From an uncultured Mollicutes bacterium (GTDB taxonomy: Bacteria > Bacillota_I > Bacilli_A > RFN20 > CAG-826), in contig UQFQ01000003.1 in assembly GCA_900540395.1 (NCBI GenBank), positions 51,617 through 115,616 on the forward strand: 64,000 nt of DNA. The letters run 5' to 3'. Each line of letters starts with the position of its first letter. The first letter of the stretch is position 1. Shown one piece after another: positions 16,277 to 25,083 of the stretch. The notes below the pieces were generated by a model that made no database searches, was not told the origin of the DNA, and saw nothing but the letters and a program-made list of their open reading frames with translations. The translations under genes were made by a program, and so were the position numbers.

Positions 16277-18154
16277 TTATTTTGAAGAAGGTATTAATCC
16301 TTGAGCTTCTGCATCTGCTAATGTTGTATATTTGAAGTTGCTCATCTTAGAGTCAGCATCACTTGATCTCCAGCCAAAGCCAGTACCTTGATAATCATTA
16401 GGATTATATTCTCTCGTTTTTTCTGAAGATGGATCAGGTAATGCGCTATCAAATACTTGTTCTCCATCTACATAGAGCACGAAGTGATCACCATAATCGA
16501 CAACCATAAAGTGGAAATCTACATTTTCCTTAGCAGCAATTTTTGCTAATTTATCTTGAAAAGCTTGTGGGAAAGTCGTATTGTCAGGTTTACTGCCTTT
16601 GAGTTCTCCCCGGCTTCCATTTAAAACAGTTCCAACTTGTAATTTTCCTTGTGTAGTACCTATTTGGACGCTAACATAGTTGCAACCTTTTTCGTTACAA
16701 TTTTCTGTGTCAGTTGCAAAGTCACCTCTCCATGCAATTCCGACTGCGCCTTTTGGATTAACTACGCTGATATCTGCTTCATAAACACCTTTGCATTCAG
16801 TGACATCATCATAGCCTTGTGTCATAACAGGGAAAGAAGAATTTCCAGTAAATGTTACTTCAGTCATTGACTCGTTTAGAGTGAATGGTTGAGTTAGATT
16901 GACTTCTTTTCTAAATACAGCAACAAAGTTTAAATCAGCTCCACCAACAGTATATTTACCAGTAACTTTTGCGCCATTTAAAGTCCAATGTAAGAATGGC
17001 CTTGCTTCACTAATGTCTTCAGGTTTAATTGAATCAAGATCAATTTCCTTACTATCATCTTCTGGCTTAAATGTAAGAGTTTTGAATGTTTCTCCATTTA
17101 CTGTGAAAGTAACTGTTACTGCTTCGTTATATTTAGCATAAAGAGTTATATCTTCGGTAGGTTCAAACTTGGAAGGATCAACTTTCTTAGTTAAATTTTC
17201 ATCCAAGTACCAGCCTTCCATACCAATACCACTCTTTGTAGTTGTTGGGAGTTCACCATAAACATAATTTTCTAATGGTTCAATTGGGTCTCCACATCTT
17301 GTATTGAATGTAATCTTGACGCCCTTCTTGTATAAGAAGTTACCAATTTTAGAAGTTTTAGCTCCACTACTAGCACGAACACCAAATTCTCTACCCTTAA
17401 ACATGCTTGCATCATATTCAAGTCCTTCAGGATTACCTTCAGGATCTGGATTAGCAGTATCAAAGACTAAAATATCGTTAACATAGACTCTAAATCCTGT
17501 TCCATTATCTTTAACAGTCATATGGAAAGTTGCTGGATAAGTCTTATCATTCTTATATGCATTAAATGCTTTTTGATATTCTTCAGGTAAATTCTTAAAT
17601 GGAGCTTTGCTACCTTTAATTTGTTTAAACGCGCCATCTACAACTGCACCAACTTGAATATAACCAGCTTTAGGATCAATTTGTGCAGCAACATAATTAC
17701 TTCCTGCTTCATAGGATTTATCTTGGTTAGCAAAGTCGCCTCTCCAAGCAATACCAACAGCGCCACCATTTACATCTTTATCAAACTTGACATCTGCTTC
17801 GTAAATTCCAGCGCCATTTTCAGCAATTTCGCCATCATATAAGTCCCAGTTTACATTTCCTGTGATTTCGTAATATCCATCTTCGCCTACAGTATAGTTT
17901 TGATACTTAGGAACTTTTGAATAATCATAATCAGCAACAAATGTATATTCACCTTTTTCAAAAGTGAACAAACCACTTACTTTTTCTCCATCCAATGTCC
18001 AATTAGCAAATGGACAAACTGTATCTCTAAACATAGCAGGAGGTATTTCAGTTAATCCATCAGGTAATGGTAAGTTATCTAAATCAAGAGCTGGAGCATC
18101 ACTTATTTTTACGCTTTGTTTAAATTCAGTGTATACTGGTTCTTCATTAGGCAT
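16277..18154 (-). CDS. C-terminal fragment of a frameshifted InlB/lectin-repeat lipoprotein
   Basis: A 625-codon open frame whose N-terminus (MPNEEPVYTEFKQSV) starts in the middle of a domain and has no signal peptide. It continues the upstream frame (18156-19580) after a one-base shift in an A8/T8 run at 18164-18171. It contains two more copies of the lectin-like module (about 95-285 and 425-615; AVGIAWRGDF, NYVAAQI, FRVYVNDILVFD, EFGVRASSGA, NFLY) separated by InlB-type B-repeat segments (GWYLDENLTKKVDPSKF, LYAKYN). The predicted role is extracellular carbohydrate binding. The ATG could be a restart site, as AGGTG lies 2 nt before it, but that is too close to be a good ribosome binding site. 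Confidence 0.75.
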   Translation of the reverse strand: MPNEEPVYTEFKQSVKISDAPALDLDNLPLPDGLTEIPPAMFRDTVCPFANWTLDGEKVSGLFTFEKGEYTFVADYDYSKVPKYQNYTVGEDGYYEITGNVNWDLYDGEIAENGAGIYEADVKFDKDVNGGAVGIAWRGDFANQDKSYEAGSNYVAAQIDPKAGYIQVGAVVDGAFKQIKGSKAPFKNLPEEYQKAFNAYKNDKTYPATFHMTVKDNGTGFRVYVNDILVFDTANPDPEGNPEGLEYDASMFKGREFGVRASSGAKTSKIGNFLYKKGVKITFNTRCGDPIEPLENYVYGELPTTTKSGIGMEGWYLDENLTKKVDPSKFEPTEDITLYAKYNEAVTVTFTVNGETFKTLTFKPEDDSKEIDLDSIKPEDISEARPFLHWTLNGAKVTGKYTVGGADLNFVAVFRKEVNLTQPFTLNESMTEVTFTGNSSFPVMTQGYDDVTECKGVYEADISVVNPKGAVGIAWRGDFATDTENCNEKGCNYVSVQIGTTQGKLQVGTVLNGSRGELKGSKPDNTTFPQAFQDKLAKIAAKENVDFHFMVVDYGDHFVLYVDGEQVFDSALPDPSSEKTREYNPNDYQGTGFGWRSSDADSKMSNFKYTTLADAEAQGLIPSSK

Positions 18155-18155
18155 T

Positions 18156-19580
18156 TCACCTGTAAAAAAAACCAGTGATAATTTTGAAAGTTAAATTAAC
18201 TGTATCAATCCATTTAGCGTATATAGTTGTATTGCCATTTAAAGGTTCATCAGTATTAAATTCCGTTTTACAATCTAAATCTGTATACCATCCACCAAAA
18301 ATAGCACCATCTTTTTTAGGTGTAGGAAGTGAATTTTCGCCATATACATAATCAAGTGTTGTGCTTTCACTTTCACCTAAACTTCCACCATTTGCATCAA
18401 GTGTAACTTGTGATGCTGGCGTATATTTAAAGTTACCAATCATTCCTTTACTGGCTGCTTTAGAAGCACGAACACCAAATCCAACGCCTGTAAATACACT
18501 TGGATCATATGTCGAACCACTTGGGGTTGCTTTTGGATCTGGATTTTCAACATCATATAGTAATACTCCATCAACCCAGACTTTAAAGCCAATACCATTA
18601 TCTGCAATTTTCATATGGAAGGTTTCGGCCGATCCTGCTTTCATAGAAGCAATCTTATCTTGGAATTCTTGAGGTAATGTAGTTGGTTTACTACCTTTAA
18701 GTTGTTTAAAACCACTATTAACTTGGCAAACTTGTAAAGTGCCTATATCTAAACCTAATTGTACAGAAACATAATAGCTATTTGCTTCATAAGATTTATC
18801 TACATTATTAAATGTTCCTCTCCAAGCAACACCTATTGCTCCGCCTGTGATTCCAGAATTTTCTGGGAATTTAATGTCTGCTTCATAAACGCCACGTGGA
18901 TCAGTTATTTCTCCATCGTATAAGTTCCGGTTAACATTACCAGTAACTTGATAGAAGCCATCACCCAAATCGGTTAGATTTTGTTCTTTTGGTAAACTTG
19001 ATTCATCGTAAGTAGCATAAATATAATATTCAGCTTCACTTGCAACAAAGGTGTCAGGTACAGCTGTTGTTGTAATTGTTCCATCTCTATCACCAAAATA
19101 GAAATCAATAAATGGACAAGTATAACCTTTGACTATTTTGTCTTCCTCGTAACCTGGTAGTTCAGATTTTGTAACTGTGCTATCGAGTTCGACTAGATAC
19201 TCTTCATAGTTTCCATCTGCTCCATAATAAACTGTAATAGTTGAGGCATCTACCCAACTAGCATATAAAGTAACATCTGCTGTTGGAGTATATGGAGAAG
19301 ACACAGGAGTGCCACTTAAACCAGCATTATCGTACCATCCACCAAACATATAACCATCTTTTGTTGGTGTAGGAAGGTTTAAAGCGGTTCCTTTATAAGT
19401 CAACGTAGGCATTTCTGACCCACCATTGCTGTTTAACACAACTGTAAACGTCTGTTCATTTTGTCCTGGATTATCAACATCTGGTGTAGGTTCCTCACTT
19501 ACACAGGAGGTTAGACCAAAAAGTACACCACATATTGATAACGAACTTAAAACAAATAAACTAACTTTCTTTTTTCGCAT
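18156..19580 (-). CDS. N-terminal part of an InlB/lectin-repeat lipoprotein, frameshifted at its end
   Basis: A 474-codon lipoprotein start with lipobox LTSC (Cys26) and ribosome binding site GGAGGA. Domains are an InlB B-repeat (TYKGTALNLPTPTKDGYMF, GGWYD...LYASW), a spacer, a lectin-like module of about 190 residues (GAIGVAWRGTF, SYYVSVQLG, FKVWVDGVLLYD, GFGVRASKA), and a second InlB repeat (GGWYTDLDCKTEF, IYAKW). The frame ends as ITGFFYR-stop. Removing one T from the T8 run (18164-18171) joins it in frame to 16277-18154 (ITGFFTGEMPNEE), giving one protein of about 1,100 residues with three lectin modules. This is either a real mutation, slippage-based phase variation or a sequencing error. 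Confidence 0.8.
   Translation of the reverse strand: MRKKKVSLFVLSSLSICGVLFGLTSCVSEEPTPDVDNPGQNEQTFTVVLNSNGGSEMPTLTYKGTALNLPTPTKDGYMFGGWYDNAGLSGTPVSSPYTPTADVTLYASWVDASTITVYYGADGNYEEYLVELDSTVTKSELPGYEEDKIVKGYTCPFIDFYFGDRDGTITTTAVPDTFVASEAEYYIYATYDESSLPKEQNLTDLGDGFYQVTGNVNRNLYDGEITDPRGVYEADIKFPENSGITGGAIGVAWRGTFNNVDKSYEANSYYVSVQLGLDIGTLQVCQVNSGFKQLKGSKPTTLPQEFQDKIASMKAGSAETFHMKIADNGIGFKVWVDGVLLYDVENPDPKATPSGSTYDPSVFTGVGFGVRASKAASKGMIGNFKYTPASQVTLDANGGSLGESESTTLDYVYGENSLPTPKKDGAIFGGWYTDLDCKTEFNTDEPLNGNTTIYAKWIDTVNLTFKIITGFFYR
18164..18171. repeat. A8/T8 homopolymer at the frameshift site
   Basis: Eight A on the plus strand (T8 in the mRNA sense). Seven would keep the lectin-repeat lipoprotein open across both frames. 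Homopolymers of this length are prone to slippage. Confidence 0.85.
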
Positions 19581-19611
19581 TATAATTATTCCTCCAATTT
19601 GTTTAGTTCAT

Positions 19612-20316
19612 TTAATATATGTATTCACTAGAGACAGATACATCAGTGAAATAAACATCACTTAATCCAGCTCTAAATCCATAACTAGTTCCTAATATTG
19701 GATTATTATCTTTATATCCAAACATTAATTGATCATTAGCAAAGCAAAGAATTTTGGAGCCTTTTAAAACAACTTTTAATTTAACAGGGTCTCCGACTTT
19801 ATACCCGGTAATTTTTGAACTAACTGCTAATTCATACCACATTCCATAATCAGTTTTACCTAAATAAGCTGTTCCGTCTTGGCTTAAAAAGTAAAAATAA
19901 TAAGCAACGTTTCCTTCCCAAAAAGCATTCAAACCATTATCTTCACATTTAAATATAATTCCAGAATCGTTTGCTTTTGTTTGTGCAACTGTTGCTTCTA
20001 TTGTTCCATAGGTAAAAGGTGTAGTTGTATCAACAGCTAAAGAACTTGGTTTAAAAGTTGATACCGTATATGTGTTTTCTGTTGCACCAGGAAGAACTTG
20101 TACTTCACCTGATTTGTTTTCTAAATTAGATGCTAAATCATAGGTGTATTTTGTTGAATCATCAAATGTAGGAATATCTAATTCAAGGTCATCATCTTCA
20201 CAATAAGGTAGATCATCTTCATTGTTATTGTCACCATTTTCATTTGGATTATTGGATGAGCACCCACTAGCTCCTAAAACAAGTGCTAGTAATCCTATTA
20301 TCATTAATTTTTTCAT
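19612..20316 (-). CDS. Surface lipoprotein with concanavalin-like domain
   Basis: A 234-residue lipoprotein with lipobox ASGC (Cys19), an Asn/Glu/Asp-rich tether of about 35 residues, then a beta-rich domain (about 60-234) with PFTYGTIEATVAQ, SGIIFKCEDN, YYFYFLSQDGTAYLG, VKLKVVLKGSKILCFANDQLMF and GFRAGLSDVYFTDVSV. This order of strands fits the DUF1080/LamG jelly-roll used for glycan binding. The ribosome binding site is AAGGAGG. It sits between the MsmX gene (15 nt gap) and the lectin-repeat lipoprotein, and probably adds to the glycan-capture layer. Confidence 0.75.
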   Translation of the reverse strand: MKKLMIIGLLALVLGASGCSSNNPNENGDNNNEDDLPYCEDDDLELDIPTFDDSTKYTYDLASNLENKSGEVQVLPGATENTYTVSTFKPSSLAVDTTTPFTYGTIEATVAQTKANDSGIIFKCEDNGLNAFWEGNVAYYFYFLSQDGTAYLGKTDYGMWYELAVSSKITGYKVGDPVKLKVVLKGSKILCFANDQLMFGYKDNNPILGTSYGFRAGLSDVYFTDVSVSSEYIY

Positions 20317-20331
20317 ACAAAATAAACCTCC

Positions 20332-22011
20332 TTAAAATATTCTTTCCTCGGTTAATGTATCGAAAATATGTATTTTGTCTTTTTTGAAATAAACAGAAAT
20401 CTGTTCGCCTTCTTTTAAAGGCTCATTTACTTCAAGTTTTGAGATGAAGTTTTGCCCACAGAAATCAAAATGGATGTAATATTCGCTACCTAAAAGTTCT
20501 CTTACATCTATAGTTGAGGTAAAGTGTGTTTCATTTGTTCCTATCTCAACATCTTCAGGTCTAATACCAAATAAAACCTCACTAGTACCTTTATGTTGAG
20601 TTTCTTTTAAGTCATTAATTGTTTTATTTAACTTTTGAATATTAGGATTTGTTTTACTGCTATGTAAGTAAAGATAGTCTCTAATAAAGTTTTTATAGAC
20701 TAAATTAATGGCATCAAATTTATCTTCGTTTACTATTAATTCATCTAATTGTTGCAAGGTTTTCGAAATAAATTCGCTATTTTCAGTGTCATTTTTAGAA
20801 AGCAAATTTATATATTTTTTAGCATTTGTTACATAAACTAAATTCTTAGAATAATCTAAATGTTCAGCATCAAAATTGGTTTTATCTCCAAGTTCTAATT
20901 TGCTTGCAGCTTTAACTACTTCTTCAAAATCACCATCTAATTTTTTAAGCTCTTTATATGAGTGAGATCTCATAAATCTATCAAGATACAAATCTTTGTA
21001 GTTATTAACTTTCTCCTCTTGTTTAGCTATTTCGTTAACATAGAAATCATCTAAAAATTTATTAAAATCATTGCCTAATTCAATTTCATAACCATTATCA
21101 AAACATAACTTATTATTAACAAGTTTAACTTTAATAATGTTCATTGCAGGGCTTCCAATAAATGTCGCGACAAAAATATTCTTTGGACGGGAATATATTT
21201 CTTCAGGCGTTCCAATTTGTTGGACATACCCTTTATTCATAACAACTATTCTTGTTGCCATTGTCATAGCTTCTGTTTGATCATGGGTAACATAAATTGT
21301 TGTTGTATCTAATGCCTTATGAAGTTTAACAATCTCACTTCTCATTTGAACACGAAGTTTGGCATCAAGATTTGATAAAGGTTCATCCATTAAGAAGACT
21401 TTTGCATCTCTAACAATTGCTCTTCCTAAAGCAACTCTTTGACATTGCCCACCACTTAATGCATTTGGCTTTCTATTTAAATAATCTGTAATTTGAAGGA
21501 TTTTTGCAGCGTTTAAGACTCTTTTTTCGATCTCATCTTTCTTTACATGATTAACTTTTAAAGCAAAAGCCATGTTCTCATAAACGGTCATATGAGGATA
21601 AAGAGCATATGATTGGAAAACCATGCCAATATTTCTTTCTTTTGGTGGAAGTTGATTTGCATAAACCCCATCAATATATAAATCGCCACTTGTGATTTCT
21701 TCAAGACCAGCAATCATTCTTAAAGTTGTTGATTTTCCACATCCACTAGGACCAACAAGAACAATAAACTCATGTTTTTTGATATCAAGATTAAAATCAA
21801 AGACAGCTTGAATATGGTTGTCATAGATCTTGTTGATATGCTTTAAAGAGATGAAAGCGCCTGAATTATCAACCTTTTCTTCTTTGTTTCTTATCTTTTC
21901 TTCAGCAAGAACTTTCTTATGAAATTTCTCTCTATCTTTTTGAATAATTCTTTGCTCTTTTTCAGACTTTATCTTACTTAAAATCTTATTTTTAATATCT
22001 TGGAAATTCAT
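20332..22011 (-). CDS. msmX: Carbohydrate ABC importer ATPase, MsmX/UgpC type with large insertion
   Basis: The ATPase that energises CUT1 sugar importers. It has Walker A GPSGCGKST (87-95), signature LSGGQ (185-189), the DEPLSNLD block (209-216) and a C-terminal FGIRPEDVEIG regulatory-domain motif. Normal MsmX is about 365 residues; this one has 559. The extra length is a basic helical N-terminus of about 50 residues and an insertion of about 160 residues (315-478) splitting the MOBE/TOBE regulatory domain. Similar long UgpC/MsmK proteins occur in mycoplasmas. It is the only such ATPase in the window and lies among the lipoprotein genes, about 11 kb downstream of its permeases. No good ribosome binding site is visible. 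Confidence 0.92.
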   Translation of the reverse strand: MNFQDIKNKILSKIKSEKEQRIIQKDREKFHKKVLAEEKIRNKEEKVDNSGAFISLKHINKIYDNHIQAVFDFNLDIKKHEFIVLVGPSGCGKSTTLRMIAGLEEITSGDLYIDGVYANQLPPKERNIGMVFQSYALYPHMTVYENMAFALKVNHVKKDEIEKRVLNAAKILQITDYLNRKPNALSGGQCQRVALGRAIVRDAKVFLMDEPLSNLDAKLRVQMRSEIVKLHKALDTTTIYVTHDQTEAMTMATRIVVMNKGYVQQIGTPEEIYSRPKNIFVATFIGSPAMNIIKVKLVNNKLCFDNGYEIELGNDFNKFLDDFYVNEIAKQEEKVNNYKDLYLDRFMRSHSYKELKKLDGDFEEVVKAASKLELGDKTNFDAEHLDYSKNLVYVTNAKKYINLLSKNDTENSEFISKTLQQLDELIVNEDKFDAINLVYKNFIRDYLYLHSSKTNPNIQKLNKTINDLKETQHKGTSEVLFGIRPEDVEIGTNETHFTSTIDVRELLGSEYYIHFDFCGQNFISKLEVNEPLKEGEQISVYFKKDKIHIFDTLTEERIF

Positions 22012-22048
22012 AAATCAAACGACTATTTATTTGTTTTAAATTCTTAAA

Positions 22049-23242
22049 TCATTGAGGTTGATAATCGTATTTCCTTACACAATAAGAAAGATTATTATCT
22101 TCATCTAATGTGTAATAGAAAACTGACCAAAGTCTATCAACTGAACCAAATGTTGGAGCTTTTGTATTACCAAACGCTTTTACTTCAAGAGGATTACCAT
22201 CCTTGTCTTTTGCAGTTAAAGCAGGAATTTCGTTATATTCTTCTTCAGAGTGGAAAGTCCAATAATCTTTAGCACGAATTGTTTCAAGATCTTCTTCAGG
22301 AAGCATCGTACCAATTGGATTTCTTCCTTCAAAAGTTACTCCAGTTGAATTAGCATATTGATTTAAAGTTTCAATCTTTAAATTATCAATATATATTGTG
22401 CTTTCTTCTGCATCATCGTCATTGTAATAACCACAAACTAAAGCAAGCTTAACATTAGATCTAGCAATTTCTGAGCTAACAACAAATTGATAAGTTTCCC
22501 ATTGTGTTGAAGTTTTTTGTGACCAACCATTTTCACTAATTGTATCAACAACAGTGTAAGGAGAATCTTTCATTTCAAGAGTTATACCAATATTTCTACT
22601 TGTTGTGCTTTTTGCATCAAAAGTAACTAAATATGTAACATTTTCTTTAGTACTTAAGCCTTTAAATTCAACTTGGTTGTCATACCAAAATTTCCCAGGA
22701 TTATCGACTGTGATTCTTAAGCAACCATCATGTTCATTTCTATCTCCAGCAATTGTACAACTAGCGCCATTTGCACTATTTTTCCAAATGGTGACATCAT
22801 TTCCTATTCTCCCATTGTCAAAGGTACCATTTTCAATATAGCAACCTGCTTGAACAACAACTCTTCTTTGAAGTGTACCATTATGAGCAGCATCCATTGC
22901 TGTATCGCCATTATAAGCTTGAAGTGTAACTGTAGTTGATCCAGCTCTTTCAATATTTACTCTATTGCTCGTAGGAGAAATCTTAACTGTTAATTCAGTT
23001 CCATCTTTTCCTTTAGCACTAATTCCTTCAACTACTAAAGCATCAATATCAACATTACTTCCTTGATCTACTGTAATTGTAGATGGCGTTCCACTCCAAA
23101 CAACATCAACTTGAGGAGCTTCAACTGGTTTATTGTCATCATCATCAATATTAGGAGTATCCCCCCCACCACAACTTGTTAAAGCAAGAGGAGTTCCTAA
23201 AATCATTAAAGAAGATAAAACAAGTAATAAAGTTTTTTTCAT
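22049..23242 (-). CDS. Lipoprotein with Ig-like domain and CBM4/9-type carbohydrate-binding module
   Basis: A 397-residue surface lipoprotein with lipobox LTSC (Cys24 from the chosen start) and an acidic tether. A bacterial Ig-like segment (about 50-125; ITVDQGSNVDIDAL, GSTTVTLQAY) is followed by a CBM4/9-like jelly-roll (about 130-290; IENGTFDNG, ITVDNPGKFWYDNQV, YLVTFDAKST, WETYQFVV, STIYIDNLKIETL). The ATG at 23242 is chosen because GGAGG lies 8 nt upstream; a TTG 15 nt earlier overlaps that site. Its role is to hold a polysaccharide near the cell, supplying the GH43 lipoprotein and the ABC importer. The substrate cannot be read from the sequence. Confidence 0.85.
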   Translation of the reverse strand: MKKTLLLVLSSLMILGTPLALTSCGGGDTPNIDDDDNKPVEAPQVDVVWSGTPSTITVDQGSNVDIDALVVEGISAKGKDGTELTVKISPTSNRVNIERAGSTTVTLQAYNGDTAMDAAHNGTLQRRVVVQAGCYIENGTFDNGRIGNDVTIWKNSANGASCTIAGDRNEHDGCLRITVDNPGKFWYDNQVEFKGLSTKENVTYLVTFDAKSTTSRNIGITLEMKDSPYTVVDTISENGWSQKTSTQWETYQFVVSSEIARSNVKLALVCGYYNDDDAEESTIYIDNLKIETLNQYANSTGVTFEGRNPIGTMLPEEDLETIRAKDYWTFHSEEEYNEIPALTAKDKDGNPLEVKAFGNTKAPTFGSVDRLWSVFYYTLDEDNNLSYCVRKYDYQPQ

Positions 23243-23293
23243 TTTGATTGCCTCCAAAGAAACTTATTTATTTTGTTATCTATATTCTAGTTT

Positions 23294-23893
23294 TCAAAAA
23301 TTCACTTTCGTATGTGTAGACTGCACATAATTTTCTTTAACTTTCAAATAAAGTAAAAAATATGATGCATTATAAAAATCTCTTACATCTAAAGAGGTTA
23401 ATTCAACAAATTTTTCTAACCTTTGATTAAAGGTATTACGATGTATAAAAAGTGATTTTGAAGTTAAAATAGCATTTTGATTTGCCTCTAAATACATCTT
23501 GCAAGTGTCAATTAAATAAGGAGGAACGTTTTCAAATTCTTTCAGGAGTAGTTTATTAAAAGACGTCTCTCCATTAAGATTAAAAGTTAAAAGTAATTCA
23601 TATAAACTCATCGCTTGATTTTTAAAGAAGTTAAATGATTCTTTTAAAAGAGTAAAATATCCTTTATCAACTTTATGGCAAATTAAAACATTTATATCGA
23701 TATTTAAATCTAGATTTATGTTCTTAATAACGTTATCTAGCGTAAGATACAAATCTTTATTTGAAACAAAAAAACCGCAAAAATCACCAATAAAAGTAAT
23801 TTCTACTTTCTCTTTACTAAGTTCATTAAAGATATGAGAAAGGAAATCCTTTTCAAAATTTTGTTTTGTATAAAAGAGATAGTATCTACTCAT
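23294..23893 (-). CDS. PucR/CdaR-type HTH regulator (C-terminal HTH_30)
   Basis: A 199-residue cytoplasmic protein. The C-terminal 65 residues match the PucR-type helix-turn-helix: YLIDTCKMYLEANQNAI, then SKSLFIHRNTFNQRLEKFV and LTSLDVRDFYNASYFLL. The N-terminal 130 residues are an unassigned alpha/beta domain. Such regulators usually answer to sugars or sugar acids; this one lies inside the glycan locus and overlaps the RDD membrane protein gene by 8 nt. That tight pairing suggests the membrane protein might signal to it. The target is unknown; the locus itself is the obvious candidate. Confidence 0.75.
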   Translation of the reverse strand: MSRYYLFYTKQNFEKDFLSHIFNELSKEKVEITFIGDFCGFFVSNKDLYLTLDNVIKNINLDLNIDINVLICHKVDKGYFTLLKESFNFFKNQAMSLYELLLTFNLNGETSFNKLLLKEFENVPPYLIDTCKMYLEANQNAILTSKSLFIHRNTFNQRLEKFVELTSLDVRDFYNASYFLLYLKVKENYVQSTHTKVNF

Positions 23894-25082
23894 GATTTTC
23901 TTCTTCTAAAGATGAAAAATCTCTTATCTTTTTATAGCTCAGATATATAGTCCCACTCATTAATTCATCTAACAATCGTTTATCTTTATTACCGATTCCA
24001 ACAATGATATTAATAACAAGTATTACCATCGAAATAAGCATTAAATAGAAATTGATAACATCAAAAGATCCGATGCTAAATAGAACATAGTTGTTACCAG
24101 CGTTTCCTATTGTAAAGAAACTAACTATTAAATTAATCCAATAGGTATCAAAGAAAAACAGAATGTTTTTAAGCAGAACTCGAAGTAAGGATAACTTTTT
24201 ATCTTTATAATCAAATGGTGCAATTTTACTAGAAAGATTACCTAATGTACGATGGTGTTTCTTGTCTATAAAGGGCACAATAATCTCTAAAATTAGAAAA
24301 GAAATAGCAAATGATGTAGCATTAATTGCAACACTTATACCAACTAATTTTTGATAATTTGTTTGATAAACATCGTATCTTTCTTTAAAAGGAGCATAAT
24401 TCATAAAGTAAGTTAATGAATTATTTAATGTTTCATCAAAAAAATCATAGAGATTGTTATAAACTGTTTCTCCATTTAGATTGCTTTTATCAGTGAATAA
24501 ATAAGAATATAAATCTTTAGCGTAATTAATGTTTAAATAATAAAAGCCGTCATCATCTAAAGAAAAATAGTTCTCGTTAACGTTTTTGAGAATGTTCTCA
24601 TTAAAATAATCTTGTGGATTAATAGTTACTTCAGGTAAACCTTGATTAGGGTTATTAGGAATAAACTCAACATAAAAATAGGCAAGATAATCATTGTCTA
24701 AAGAAGAGACTTTAGTATTTTTAGGTATATATTGATATCTATTTTCGCCTAATAAAGCTCCATCATTTATATCGTCACATCTTAATAAATGACGATATAA
24801 ATATTTTTGAAACTGAGTTTCTTGGCTAATTGGTTCATCTTGCTTTACTTCATTTAAGTTATATAAGTCAATTAATCTAGCATCACTTTCTAAAGAATAA
24901 AGTTCATCAACATTTTGATTAACTGTTGTTGTATCTTCTTTATAAAAAGATGTATTTTTAACAATTGCAATTCCTACAAAATTAACAACAACAGTTAATA
25001 TTAAAATGTATAGTGCATCGAAGAAATAAGCACCAATTTTTTTAAAAATCTCTGCAAAACCCCATTCTTTAGAAAATTTCAT
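23886..25082 (-). CDS. RDD-like membrane protein with large extracytoplasmic insert
   Basis: A 398-residue membrane protein. The N-terminal helix has an RDD-type motif (FKKIGAYFFDALYILI). A large polar segment follows (about 50-245, many Asn, Asp and Tyr), then three more hydrophobic segments and the C-terminal RDD hallmarks RTLGNLSSKIAPFDYKDKKL and DKRLLDELMSGTIYLS. The insert between helices 1 and 2 is far longer than in standard RDD proteins and is predicted to be outside the cell. It starts 1 nt after the stop of the GH43 lipoprotein and overlaps the PucR-type gene by 8 nt. Function is unknown; a sensor or assembly factor for the locus is possible. Confidence 0.6.
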   Translation of the reverse strand: MKFSKEWGFAEIFKKIGAYFFDALYILILTVVVNFVGIAIVKNTSFYKEDTTTVNQNVDELYSLESDARLIDLYNLNEVKQDEPISQETQFQKYLYRHLLRCDDINDGALLGENRYQYIPKNTKVSSLDNDYLAYFYVEFIPNNPNQGLPEVTINPQDYFNENILKNVNENYFSLDDDGFYYLNINYAKDLYSYLFTDKSNLNGETVYNNLYDFFDETLNNSLTYFMNYAPFKERYDVYQTNYQKLVGISVAINATSFAISFLILEIIVPFIDKKHHRTLGNLSSKIAPFDYKDKKLSLLRVLLKNILFFFDTYWINLIVSFFTIGNAGNNYVLFSIGSFDVINFYLMLISMVILVINIIVGIGNKDKRLLDELMSGTIYLSYKKIRDFSSLEEENHE

Positions 25083-25083
25083 A

